From Hericium rajendrae (Eukaryota > Basidiomycota > Agaricomycetes > Russulales > Hericiaceae), in contig CM065882.1 in the NCBI GenBank assembly GCA_033439255.1, forward strand, positions 2,914,001-2,978,000: a stretch of DNA of 64,000 nucleotides. Direction: 5' to 3'. A model generated the notes under the pieces. It made no database searches and was not told the origin of the DNA. It saw only the letters and a list, made by a program, of their open reading frames with translations. Below, piece after piece: positions 42,556-53,962 of the stretch; the stretch's first letter is position 1; each line of letters starts with the position of its first letter. The position numbers and the translations under genes were made by a program.

Positions 42556-44373
42556 CTACAGAAATGCCGAACCAACCCGAACGATGAGGTCGTCATCGAC
42601 GTTAGGCAATGTCTCTATTGTTTCACCTTCGAATGGGACAACTTCCCATCTCGTAGGTGGATGTTCGATATATAGACATATGTCGGACGGAAGATGCACT
42701 CCGTGTTCGCTGTTGAAATCCTCGCGCACTAGTCGTTCCTCTAAGGTCGGTGTCAATGTCAGAGATACACATGACCAGTATTCGCACTTGCCTTCAGCCA
42801 TCGCATCCAGCTGCGCCATCATTCCATGCACAATGTTCTCTGCGGCATCTCTATACTGACGTCTGCGGGCCATCTCCAAGAGCAGCTTCTGGAAGGAGCT
42901 TTGATAAGCCGTAAACCGATGAGACAGCTCTTCAATGACGAGTAAATGCTGATGTAGATTCGCAAGCCGTTCTGTGCATTCATTCTGTTATAAAAGGCAG
43001 ATTAAGGGTGTCAATCAGAAATTCGACAATCCCGCCCACCTCAGCTTTCTGTTGTTGTTCCAGCATCTCGCCCATTATATCACCAAGCTCGTCAAGATTA
43101 TCAAGCGTTGTGCGAAGGATTTCCAAGCTATGCTCTGCTTCGTGCTTAGCGGACAGTAGCTCGTCGCTGGAGAGACGACTGGGCATTAGGGAGGAATTGC
43201 ACCGGACCCGGGAAGGACCAAGACATACCGACGTTGCTCAATGGCAGCGCAAGACTCATCAAGTTCTGACACGATGGCAGGAAGCTCGTTAGTATCCCGC
43301 TGCATGTCTTGAATGATCCAGTAAATCAATATGCATGTCCGCCGAGATGGAGTGCCTACCTTGCAGATCGTCTTCCCCAAATACCTCACCGGCCTCATGC
43401 TCTTGGAGGGCGCCCTCCATCTTGTCGTAATGTTCCGCTAGACTTTCGAGTTGCTCTGCCATTGTGGCAGACAGATCTTCCTGCTTTGTGAGAACTTCGT
43501 CGACTCTAATGCTCTGACGTGCGCAAGGCAATGCGCCACGGATTGTGCTCAGTGTGTCGTGGAGAGTTGAAGGGTAGTCAGCTGTAGAAGCAAGCACATC
43601 CTACAAAGACGTGGTCGAGATCGCTTAGGAAACAGAATATTGCACTAGAAGAAACGGACATACGTCAAGGGCAACTCGCTCAGCCTCAATGGTCTCAATA
43701 GCGTCTTCAATCGCTCTCTCATCCACGAAATCGCGCAAGGTCTTCCATCGGGTTCGGTCTTTCAAGTCCTTGTCCTTCTTGCTCTTATGTCTACCATTCT
43801 CATTGGTGTGTCGGATAGTCAGAGTGGGACTATGGCCAGGCTCAGAGGTATGGTTACTGTGGTCCATCTCTGGCTCCGAGAACTGGCTTCCGAAGATGGA
43901 CGAGTCGGACATGCTATCGTGGAAGTCGGGAGGCACAATCTGCGAGCCAAGAGATTCGAGAAGGTTATCAAGACTGGTTGTCCATTGTGCGCGAACCGTG
44001 TCCCAGTCCTAAAGCATCACTCAGCCAGAGTCGCGGGCTAAATTGAAACAACGGACCTGAGTTTGCTTTTCGAGCTTTGTCCTCCTTTCTTCGATCGTCT
44101 TCGCAACGCTGGCTGCAAGCTGAGAATGCGGATTAGCACACAAGTCAACATTGCTACCTGGGTACCAACCTTCAATTGCTCAATGACGGCATCACTGATC
44201 CACCTCACCCTGGCATTCAAGGCCAGAAGATCAAAGGCATCCTGGGCAGACGCGTTTGATGAAGAGCTCGCGCGCAGGCATAGCGCTTCGCCCTGCTGCA
44301 ATGCTGTCTTTGAGTGAAGAACAAGTGACGCGAGCTCGGTTTGCTCGGGTTGAGCCTGAGGTGATTGAGACAT
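42556..44373 (-). CDS. ATG17: Autophagy scaffold Atg17
   Basis: Atg17 is the scaffold that gathers Atg1, Atg13, Atg29 and Atg31 at the pre-autophagosomal site in bulk autophagy. It starts MSQSPQAQPEQTELASLVLHS (44373); the first helix runs LVLHSKTALQQGEALCLRA. The family core DWDTVRAQWTTSLDNLLESLGSQIVPP follows, then a Ser/His-rich linker (about 43800-43930) and several long coiled-coil exons (KQEDLSATMAEQLESLAEHYD; LDNLDELGDIMGEMLEQQQ). The C-terminal block is LVREDFNSEHGVHLPSDIC, with WEVVP. About 440 residues in eight or so exons, all in frame. Mostly helical content fits the crescent-shaped family. The assignment rests on the overall pattern and on the DWDTV and C-terminal blocks. Confidence 0.8.
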
Positions 44374-44745
44374 ATACGAGGAAGTGTGAATGCGAGAATG
44401 GCTCTCCAAGTTAGATACACGCTACCACGACATGACCGGCAAGCGAGAGCTCGACAAGCGCGCACACGACTTGCAGTATAATGGGGTCATGTGATTGGTC
44501 CTTTCCTTCAAATGCCGTAAAGGGCATCGATGCTCGAGCTCAACTCGAGCTGCTGCATCAGCAAAACTGCAAGAGTGCGAGATGGAAATAGGTGACCATA
44601 TAAGCACCGCAAGGTCGCAAGGCTCGCCAGGCAGAAGTGCGTGTTGTCAGATCATATCGTGGTTGGGGTTTCTGACAAGGTACGACGGCACGACAAGGCC
44701 TTGTGGCACCTGGTGGACCTTACAAGGTCTCGCAAGGTACGACAG

Positions 44746-44889
44746 CCTTATCATGACTTTTCGTCGTGTATAAGCCCCGATTTGTACACTTGACCTTATC
44801 ATGACTTTTCGTAGTGTACAAGCCCTGATTTGTACACTTGACCTTATCTTCATTGTTAATAGAGTACAGTCTCTGAGATGTACGCTCAA
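44746..44889. repeat. 48-bp tandem repeat, about three copies
   Basis: Units start at 44746, 44794 and 44842. The first two are nearly identical (ccttatcatgacttttcgt...tttgtacacttga). The third has diverged but keeps ccttatc at its start and the gtac words. Confidence 0.85.
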
Positions 44890-45135
44890 CCTGGTATCTA
44901 ATGATCTACAGATTTCACACTTTGTCGCAAAGCTATGGTGAGATCCAGAATCTCAATATATTCATATTTGAAAACCTTTAACGGGTCAGTCATTACATGA
45001 GGCGAGAACAATCAGACGCAGATGTGGCCGAGTAGTACAGGTCAAAAGCAGCAAGTCAATGAAACCAGATACACACAAGTCAGCCGAAAAGGAGAGCGAG
45101 AGAAGAGCGCGAGAGACAGAGTACGAGATGAGCAA

Positions 45136-45203
45136 GAGCACGAGACGAGGAAGAGCGCGAGATGAGGAAAAGCGCGAGACGAGGAAAAGCGCGAGATTCA
45201 GTG
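45136..45203. repeat. 17-bp purine-rich tandem repeat, four copies
   Basis: Units at 45136, 45153, 45170 and 45187 follow the pattern gagcgcgagacgaggaa with few changes. A degenerate run extends leftward to about 45092. It has strong purine strand bias. Confidence 0.8.
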
Positions 45204-45358
45204 TTGAAGGTTGATGAGAACAAACAGGACCAGGTCCGATAGCAACGAGAGGAACAACGATAGCACAAAGACCAGCAAGAGAGTCGTCGAGAAAGGATAC
45301 TCGCGCACTAGGAAAATTATTAATGAAGGTATCGTTAGCAAATATGGACGCACAGTTT

Positions 45359-47694
45359 TCATTTCGCCCGAGCAGACTGGCGGGTCGTACGCCGTTCAGC
45401 AACAGGCACCTGCGGAGCCTTAGCCTTACCCTTGCCGTATTGCTTCATAGGCTTTTTGCTGGATACTCCGGCAGAAGCGCTGCTGACGGGCTCCGGCTCA
45501 GGGCTGTTGAAGAGGTCGCGCACGGTTTGAGGCGGTCTTGGTTCAGTCGCGTTCGCACCGGCATTGCCTTGTGCAACGGCGGCAGATCGCCCTGTCGCCT
45601 GAGGTCCTGGAGCGACAGCCAAGCGGCGCTTTTTGGCGACAGGAAGAGCACGATCAGATTGCGTAGAAGGTGGCGGAGAGCTTGATGGCTGCGTGAGTGG
45701 GCTGGATGGGACAGTGACTGTGCGAGGGCTTGAGCACCGCATTCGAGCTGCAGAAGGTTTCAGAAGACGAGTCTAACACAAGTTGAGAACGTACGTGGAC
45801 CACCTCTATCTTCATCTTCATCGTCTTCATCTTCGCCTTCTTCTGAGTCTATGCCTTGTTTTTGAGCACCGTCCTCCACGTCGTAGACTCCAAGCCCCTG
45901 CTGCCACTGCTCCATCATCTCTTCATCTTCGTACTCTAAATCATGTGCCCCTGGCTGCGGTACCGCAACCTCTTCATCTTCGGAGGCATCTGCATACCGA
46001 TTAGCATAAGAGCCATTACCATGTCGTCTGGTATCAGGTTGGTCCTCATCTTCATCGTCGCTTTGTTCGATAGCTGCTCGTCGCGCCTGTTGATCGAGAG
46101 GGTCCTCATCGTCGTCGTCTGACCCTTCACCTACATCCGAATGGGCATCCTCGCCGTCAGGAATGCGGCCGCTCTCGGAGCCAAAAATCTCCCTATTATA
46201 GTAACAGTTACTCAGCGCAAACTGTAGAGTGTGAAAATTACTCACTTGTTATACCATGCAAGCGTCTCGAGCACCCACGGATCTTCTGGATGGGTTTCGA
46301 ACTGTGCGACAGCCTTCTTGTAAGCAACGATGTAGTCGAATTTGCCGTCCTTCGCGGACCACTTTGACTTGGAGCTGAGCGCAAATCGTACCTTATGTGG
46401 GAGTGAGAGATAGCCAGTCTCTGCTAAGAGGACTCACCTGAATGTAGGCATATGCAATCATGCGCCCTGTGACGCCAGTAACGCCAATGATCTCAGCGTT
46501 AGTTGAACGTGTACCCCCACCATCCTCAAATGCATGTGCAGATGATGGGCCTGTGAAAAGATGCCGCATGGTCTATATATTGTTAGAGATGGTAAATATG
46601 GACAGCGACAGGAAAGAAATACCTTTACAAGGACTGAGCTTCGAAAAAGCCCAGCCTCGGGGTTCCTCTTATCGAACTCATAGTGCTCATAGACGAGCAC
46701 GGGATACATGTCACCACGTATCTTCTTTTGTCCTTGGATAAATCTCTGGCGATAACTTTGCACGCAACGTCAGACATAACCAATAGTAAGTGTTAGTACT
46801 TACTGTTCGGGGTTGCTGTCGAACTTGTGCAGGTACCTGGTGGGACAGAGCAGTCGTGCTATATCAATATTGTTGAGGCCACGGCCCATCTTCGAATGCT
46901 TCTGTATCGGTTCTTGAAGAGGAATAGAGATGTAGTCGCCAATCTCCTTCTTCAAGTAGCTTCTGTCGTCGCACTGGGCAGCATACATCCCTGTCGAAAG
47001 CTCGAGGACCATCAGTATGACCCTAGATTGTAGTAAAAGCGCATATATGCGGGTATTCACTTACCGCCTCTAGCAGCTCGTTGACAAGGGCCGCGTTTTG
47101 CGCACCACCATCCACAATCTCACGAAAGCCCTTCACCATGCTGACAATCTTTTCGTAGCAGGTCATGTATGCATGCTGTGCATGCTTACCCCTACAAAAT
47201 TAGCTGCATATATGCTGTGATCATAATGCAGAAAGGAGAGTTACACTTACTTGAGCTGGCCATATATATTGCCAGCCAGTGCATCCAGAGACTCGGGGGT
47301 GTTAGCATTGGCGAGTGCAGCATAGAATATAAAGAGCTGTTTGACGTCCAAGAAGGGATCGAGGATCCGTCCTATCCCTCGACCTGCTCGACGATAGAGC
47401 GTGATCGTCTTCGCGTCGCTGAGGCCCCTTTGAGATGACTGATATGTCACAAATCTGCAGGACGAGAGTGGAGAGACCATACCTTTGCTGGTTAGATGGG
47501 CGCTCACTGTCGCTTTCATCAGACGTGCTGTCTGATTCATCGTGAGTGCGTTTCCGAGGCACCGCCGGTGCCGGCTGTGACGTCCTGTGTCTCTTGCCTG
47601 ACTTCTTGTGTTTAGAAGATCGAGAAGGGGGAGGGGAACGGGAGCGGGAGCGGGAAGAAGAGCGGGAGCGATGACGAGAGCGATGCTTAGACAT
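45359..47694 (-). CDS. DUF6698 protein with Arg/Ser N-terminus
   Basis: An uncharacterised protein family typical of Agaricomycetes. The start is at 47694: an RS-rich tail (MSKHRSRHRSRSSSRSRSR) then SKHKKSGKRHR. The DUF6698 core runs from DPFLDVKQLFIFYAALANA through YRQRFIQGQKKIRGDMYPVL and GLFRSSVLVKTMRHLFTGPSS to AYIQVRFALSSKSKWSAKDG and TLAWYNKEIFG. The C-terminus is a long acidic segment (SDDDDEDPLDQQARR; EGEDEDDEDEDRGGP) and a Lys/Arg-rich end. About 570 residues in nine or so in-frame exons. The function is unknown. Members are often multicopy and found near transposons; here a Plavaka element lies about 1.6 kb away. The RS tail suggests nuclear speckle or RNA contact (inference). Confidence 0.82.
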
Positions 47695-47955
47695 GGCGAT
47701 GGGAAGCAAGAGAGGATGAAGAGGACGAGACGAGATTCGAAAGCCCAAAAGTCGCGTCGAGGTCACGTGACCGCATTCGTTCTCAGCCCACCGTCAACAT
47801 AGTTTTATGTATTGTGAGTCGACATCTGGCTTGAACTAGGTTTTCTTTTTTCATTAATCAGTTCATATGCAGATCTTGTAGTCTACAAATTTTTGTACGT
47901 TACATCGAGCCGACGGAGGAGCTATTCCATCCGGAACATAGCTCGAGTATAAATA

Positions 47956-48237
47956 TTACTGCTCGCGTCCATTGGCATTGACTCCTGCTGCGCCCGGGTC
48001 CTCGTACTGTTCGCCTTCATTCAGCAGCACAGACCGCACAATGATCGCGTCGACCGCGTGTGTCAGCACGCGCGCATGCCATCCGCCTGTCAGTAGTCCG
48101 GGCTGGACGGGCTTCGCGGTGGGCGCACACACGATGCCCGCCACGCGCTCGAGCACACGCTCCATGGCCTGCTTGTCCGTGTGCTGTGAGTACAGGAGGC
48201 GATAGAGCAGGCAGATGGCAAGGATAGGGTCCGGACT
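47956..48237 (-). other. Possible last exon of an unrecognised gene
   Basis: On the minus strand an open segment follows a gcgtag acceptor at 48238-48240 and reads SPDPILAICLLYRLLYSQ, then RVAGIVCAPTAKPVQPG and AVDAIIVRSVLLNEGE, to TAA at 47956. Hydrophobic and charged residues alternate like a globular protein, and codon use is normal. Nothing upstream supplies the rest of the gene, because a GC-rich repeat starts at once. It may be the 3' end of a gene cut or overgrown by the repeat. The family is not recognised. Confidence 0.35.
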
Positions 48238-48259
48238 CTACGCTCACGGTGCGCGAGAG

Positions 48260-48790
48260 ATCGGTACTGGTCACGGCGGCGAGGCGCGGAGCGCCAAGAA
48301 TGCGTTGAGGAGCGTGTCTGGGACGCTGCGACGCGCTGTGCGCATCGTCGGCGTGGCGGCGCTGGGATGGTGCGGCGCGTTGGACGCGTCGGCATGGCGG
48401 CGCGGCGCATTGGTAGCGCGGCGCATTGGGCGCATCGTCGGCGCGGCAATGGCAGCGTTTGTGGGGCGTGCGCGCGGTTGGCGAGGCGTACACGGGGCGT
48501 TGACGGCGTTGGCGTGGCGCGGGGTGCGTTGGCGCGGCGCGGGGTGCGTTGGCGCGGCGCAGAGGGCAGACGCGGGGCGTAGGGCGCGGGATGCGTCAGC
48601 GAGGCGCGGAGGGCGTCCGCAGGGCTTGGGGGGCGCTGGTGGGGGGTCATGGGGAGTGGGCGGCGTTGACGAAGCGCGAGGGGCGTTGACGAGGCGCGGG
48701 GGGCATCCACGAGGTGCTGGCGCCATCCGCGAGGCGTGGGAGGTGCTGGCGGCGTGCGAGGAGGGTGCTGGCGGCATATTCGGGCACAGC
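48260..48790. repeat. GC-rich degenerate minisatellite
   Basis: About 530 bp of G-rich (plus strand) repeats built on words such as gcgttggcgcggcgcgggg, with a clear 20-bp tandem run near 48505-48565. G+C is far above its surroundings. Several frames stay open on both strands for 60-208 codons simply because stop codons are rare; their Ala/Arg/Gly or Pro/Ala/Arg products look non-biological. Annotators may call genes here in error. Confidence 0.75.
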
Positions 48791-49266
48791 AGGTTGAGGC
48801 AGAGCAGGAATCAGGATGATTTCAGTACTAATATAAGTTAGAACTTGACGCACCTCATCGCAAGACAGTCGGATATAGAGAAGAAATTCCTGCATTCCTC
48901 ATCAATACAGGATCGGCAGGCCCCGGTAGCCGACGTTAAAAGCACAGGCGGGGGACGAGGTCGGCCTCCTGCATTGACAAAGAACGAGAGAGCAGCAAAA
49001 GATGTAGTGGTGGAAGGAGAAAGACGCCAGCTAGAATACTAGCGCGTCGCATAACACCTAACCCTAGATCAGCCAGGGTCAACAGCGTCGTCCTGGCTCG
49101 TATCGTGAACGCAAATCAAACGAAATCCAGTGGGTTCTGACTTCAAGGTAGGTTCTCCATATTCTGTTAATAGACGTCTATTCTGAATCTTGAGACAGAC
49201 AGATATAGATGTGTGTGATTTTCATGCGCAGTAACCGACTTCGATACTGACATTTAATTTCTAGCG
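48791..49266. other. Left flank of the Plavaka element
   Basis: It probably holds the 5' untranslated region and left end of the transposon. A 65-codon open frame with a GRGRPP AT-hook-like word (48845-49042) is not linked to any gene. No terminal inverted repeat was identified by eye. Confidence 0.4.
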
Positions 49267-52200
49267 ATGGAATCGGAATCTTTTTTCTTATGCCCTGGCT
49301 GTCCTCAATTCAAAGGAATCTCTAAGAGAGCACTACACAATCATAACCGCAAATGCGAATATTTTCGCAATGCACCAATCGTGCCGACTCTGAGCAAACG
49401 TGCTCGGGAGGAACTGCATGCTGCGCAGGAACTGCAGAAAAAGACGAAGATTGACGAGATTGACATAGATGCGGTAGATTATCACATGATTTATTATCTC
49501 TCACTATAGCTAATAAAATTGTAGGATGTTGTTGAAGCTACAGTAGAGCCCATACCCAGTCCCATCCCCGAACCTGAACCAGTTGCTAGATCTGCACGCT
49601 CTGGACGAGCGATTCGATTCCCAAAGCAATACATGGATTTCTTACCAGGCTCAAAAACACCGTTAGATCATATACCCACCTCAACTCGTGGCCAGCGACG
49701 ACCATATGTCTCTGACGACTCTGATGATGATGATGATGATGGCAACGTGCCGTCGCCAGCCACAGTATCGCCGTCCCCTCCTCCTTTCTATCAGACACCT
49801 GTCGATGAATTCGGCCTTTTCAGATGCTATCCGACACCACCCACTTCGATCCCAGATACACACCAGATGCTTGGCGACATCTGCGACTCTGTCGGCCTCG
49901 ATAAGTCCTCCAGCGCAGCTGTTCCCAGTTCAAGTCAGGACTCGAAGGATGAGACCGATGCGTATGCACCATTTAGCAGTGCGACTGCGGCCGGCTTGAT
50001 GGCTTGGCATTACAATGGAAGCACGACAAAGTCTGGCGAGCAAACGAATGAGCTCGTGAACACACTTGCTGGCCTTCCGATCGATGCTGCAGACTTTCAC
50101 GCGTTTAATTTTGAGTCTGAGAACAAACGGATGGACGACTACATCAGCGACAAGTCCAGACTCGGAGACCCTCTCGGAAACGAGGACAGCTGGATGTGCT
50201 CATCGGTCAATATCAAACTGCCACATGAGAAGACAAAATTTAAGTCCGAAGATGAAGCACCAGACTTCGAAGTACCCAATATACTCCATCGTGACATCAT
50301 TGACATTATTATCAGTGCATTTGAAGGCCCCTCCTCCTCGACATTCCATCACACCCCTTTTGAGCACTATTGGAGACCGTATGAGGATGAAGAGACCATC
50401 CATCGCGTTTATGGCGAGGCGTATACTTCGACCTCAGTGCTCGAAGCTCATGAAGAGGTCATGTCCCTTGAGATACCTGACGACGAAGGCCTGGAGCGCG
50501 TAGTCGTACCCATGATGTTTGCCTCCGACTCCACGCACCTCGCAAGTTTTGGGCCGGCTTCTGTATGGCCAATGTACATGCTCATCGGGAACCAATCGAA
50601 GTACGAGCGTGCCAAGCCAACCTCAAATGCATGCCACCATCTGGCATATATCCCGACTGTAAGTTAGAATCGCTATCCTCCAATGCAGTGTCTATTTCTG
50701 ACCATGATTTTCTCCAGCTGCCCGATAACTTTCAGGAACAGTACAAGGAGATATTCGGCGAGAGCGCTTCTTCTGCGGTTCATTCGCACTGCAAGCGTGA
50801 GCTCATGCATGCCGTGTGGCGACTAATCATGAACGACAGATTACTTCATGCATATCGCCATGGCATCATTGTGTTATGCAGCGACGGGAAGCGTCGTCGT
50901 CTGTTTCCTCGCTTCTTCACATACTCCGCCGATTATCCAGAGAAGTACATATCCCATTATCTGCTTTTGGTCGTTGCTTATGCCTTTTTGTGTCGCAGGG
51001 TGCTCTTAGTGAACATACGACAGCTTGGCGCCTGTCCGTGTCCTCGCTGTCTTATCAAGAAAGATCAGATAATTCACATGGGTGACAAGAATGACAGTCG
51101 GCGACGTGCACAAGTGCGCAAAGATAACCACGCAAGGCGTACAACTGTAGAGCATGCTCGTCGTGCAATTTTCCAGGCAGGCCGCTCAGTAAACGGCACG
51201 AATGTCAGCAACATCATGAAAGCGACATCAGGTCATCCAATTCGGGTAAGAAATCCATCGTACTTTCATGCATACAGAATTCTGAGCTAACTTTCACTGC
51301 AGAATGCATTCTCCAGCCGTCTCGCCGAATTCGCCTTTAATTTTTTTCTGATGTTCGTAGTTGACCTACTGCATGATTTTGAGCTTGGTGTCTGGAAAGC
51401 CATTTTCATACATCTTATCCGCATTCTCGTCGCTGTCGGGGGTGAAGCGGTCACAATGCTTGACACCAGGTATGCTCTTCAGCAGGTGTGGGAGTCCAGC
51501 AGGTTCTCATCACTCCCTATCTTCGCAGATATCGTTCTGTGCCGACTTTTGGACGAGGTACAATACGTCGGTTTCGTAAGGAGACATCTGCAATGAAGCA
51601 GCCTGCTGCGCGAGACTTTGAGGATATACTACAAGTGGGTATTTTTTTCCACACATCTTCACTCTTAGTTCTCACCGGAGTCTGTACAAGTGCGCTATGC
51701 CCGTTTTCGAAGGCCTTGTGGACCCAGCACATGACAAAATCATACAAGATATGCTATTCGATCTCGCTACCTGGCATGCATATGCGAAGCTTCGTCTGCA
51801 CACCGATATCACTGTTGAGAAATTCCGAATCGGAACGACATTGCTCGGCCAAACTGTGCGCAAGTTCATCAAGAAGGTCTGCTCAGCTTGGGATACTAGG
51901 GAGCTGACCCGAGAATACACCGCACGTGGTCGGCGTCATCAAGCTCGAACACAGTCTGGGCCTGTGAGTAAGACACGCCGTGGCCTAGGGCCGCGAAAGC
52001 GCAAAGCGCTGAATCTCTTGACATACAAATGGCACACGCTCGGACACTACCCGGACTTGATCCCCTCTCACGGAACGACAGACAGCTATAGTACTCAAAC
52101 GGTGCGCATTTTCACATTGGCTGCATTCAACATACTTACTTGTCCTATATGGTCTAGCCCGAGCTCGAACATCGTCGGTCAAAGCGGCGCTTTGCCCGCA

Positions 52201-53573
52201 CCAGCAAGAATAACTTTATACCGCAGTTGGCTAAGCACGATTTGCGCGAGCGATTCATGCGTCGTGTCAAACGACGTCTGGATCGAACCCGACAGAAGGC
52301 GAGCTCGACCATTAAGCACCGCAAAGGCAAGATGGCAGCGACATCGGATGACCCGTTGCCGTTCACAGACCCCACTGTGCATTACCACATTGCGGCGAGT
52401 TCACGGGACCATGTGGACATTACTGCATGGCTGGGCGACCATGCTGATGATCCAGCGACCGAGGTAAGCCCATATCGTCTCACGTTAACAAGTCTCTCAA
52501 CTTTCACATAGTGCTTTCTGCCTAAACTGAAGGCTCATTTACTTGCTCGGCTACATGGAATAGAATATCAAGGTGATGAGCACGATTTCACAGACCGTGA
52601 ACTAGACTCGGTCCTTTTCGCTGAAGACAGGCTGTACAAGCACAATGTCCTGCATATCAACTACACCACTTATGATCTGCGACGCCAGCAAGACTCGATG
52701 AATCCTCGTACCCGAGCCGATGTCATGGTACTGGCACACGAGAGTGACGATGAGGGGAGCCCTCATCCCTACTGGTATGCACGAGTCATCGGGGTTTTTC
52801 ACGCCATGGTGCAATTACGTGGTTCTCGAGAGCGACCAGTGCGCATGGACTTTCTCTGGGTCCGTTGGTTTGCGCGGGACCTCAACTCGCCCAGTGGATT
52901 TGCGGCTCGACGCTTGCCACGCGTTGGTTTCTTCGAAGAAGGCAGCGCTGGTGCCTTTGGTTTCATCAATCCCCAGGAAGTCATCCGAGGTGTGCACATG
53001 ATCCCGGCTTTTGCGGCGGGGCGCACAGATGAACTTCTCGGGCCATCGATCGCACGACAGCCTCAAGAACGAGACGAGGACTGGCTATGGTATCATGTTA
53101 ATATGTGAGTCTAATAAATATCGAAACCTACATCAACTCATAATGACATCAGTTTCGTCGATCGGGACATGTTCATGCGTTTCCGCGGCGGCGGCATCGG
53201 TCACCTAGGCACAAGACACTGGGACAAGATCTTGCTCGAAGACCATCATGGTGGCCAGGACCCACATGAAGCAGGAGGCAACAACGAGAGTGAACACAGC
53301 GATACTACTGACACTAGTGACAAGGACGACGAGGGAAACGAGGGAAACGAGGGCAACGAGGGCAACGAGGGCGAGGGCAACGAGTTTGAGGGTGATGAGG
53401 GCAGTGAGGGCAGCGAGGACGACGAGGGCGACGAGGGCAATGAGGACAGCGATGAGGACGAAGCAAGACGCACCTCAGACAGCGAGGAAGACCCCGATCC
53501 TATCGAGGAAGACTCTAGCGAGAGTGAGGGTGACGAAGACCTGCTAGAGGAAGCAGGCTTTGCACCATTATAG
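49267..53573 (+). mobile_element. Plavaka DNA transposon, coding core
   Basis: Plavaka is a basidiomycete DNA transposon class, distantly CACTA/EnSpm-like, first described with the KDZ elements. The coordinates cover the transposase gene only. The true ends should lie between about 48790 and 49266 on the left and 53574 and 53962 on the right, but terminal inverted repeats and target duplications were not found by eye. The transposase appears complete, so the copy is probably recent. Confidence 0.85.
49267..53573 (+). CDS. Plavaka transposase
   Basis: A cut-and-paste transposase of about 1,250 residues in about ten exons, all joined in frame. The N-terminus is a zinc-finger-like CPGC...HNHNRKC (MESESFFLCPGCPQF). 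The RNase H-like core shows FASDSTHLASFGPASVWPM, YERAKPTSNACHHLAYIP, CKRELMHAVWRL, FTYSADYPEKVLL and CPCPRCLIKKD. It continues with NFFLMFVVDLLHDFELGVWKA, RSVPTFGRGTIRRF and WHAYAKLRLHTD. By position Asp of SDSTHL, Asp of SADYPEK and Glu of HDFELGVWK look like the DDE triad (inference). The C-terminal domain holds MDFLWVRWF and VHMIPAF. The tail is an acidic repeat of GNE/GSE units (53325-53560) caused by a 9-bp tandem repeat. No stop or frame break was found. Confidence 0.9.
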
Positions 53574-53962
53574 TTATTAACTCACCATGTCATATATGCT
53601 GCCATCATGGATAGGCAGGACAATACAAGCTGGTGTCAATGATGAAAGATAGCTTATATTCTGTCGCCAGTTCGCTGCGATGCATATATGCAAGACCTCG
53701 ACCTTGACGAGGCCAGATATGAGTCGTAGGAAAATCACTGATGTCATACATGTTCACGTCAGCGTAAATCTTGTGCCACCCGGACCGCCGATCCCGGCCA
53801 TCCGCCGCCAGGCGCCGCAAGGCCAAATCCTAGTTTTGCACTTTTGCTGATGTGCTGCTCTGCACGCAAGCTTCCCGTTTCTAACCTCCTCACACTCCTA
53901 TTCCCCCGACATCTGTGTCTTTACCACCGTATTGCCTGAGGTTCCTGACTTTTGAACCTTTT
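53574..53962. other. Right flank of Plavaka and URK1 promoter
   Basis: About 390 bp. The transposon's right end should lie here. A minus-strand 73-codon frame (53605-53826) has no family match. No inverted repeat was seen. Confidence 0.4.

Larger units (their letters stand above)
44374..45358. other. Intergenic with two tandem repeats
   Basis: Nearly 1 kb without a gene between the ATG17 start and the end of the DUF6698 gene. It contains a 48-bp repeat (44746-44889) and a 17-bp purine-rich repeat (45136-45203). It probably carries the ATG17 promoter. Confidence 0.5.

Noticed and set aside
48090-48841. Frames of 168-208 codons on both strands
   Set aside because: They lie in the GC-rich repeat, where stop codons are rare; both strands are equally open and composition is repeat-driven.
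48845-49042. 65-codon frame with a GRGRPP word
   Set aside because: An AT-hook-like word alone is weak; there is no clear gene structure, and it may belong to the transposon flank.
49267-53573. Retrotransposon or viral origin for the large ORF set
   Set aside because: No reverse transcriptase, protease, integrase or capsid features are present; the motifs are those of the Plavaka DNA transposase.
53605-53826. 73-codon minus-strand frame beside the transposase
   Set aside because: No recognised motif, no splice partner, and it lies where the transposon end is expected.
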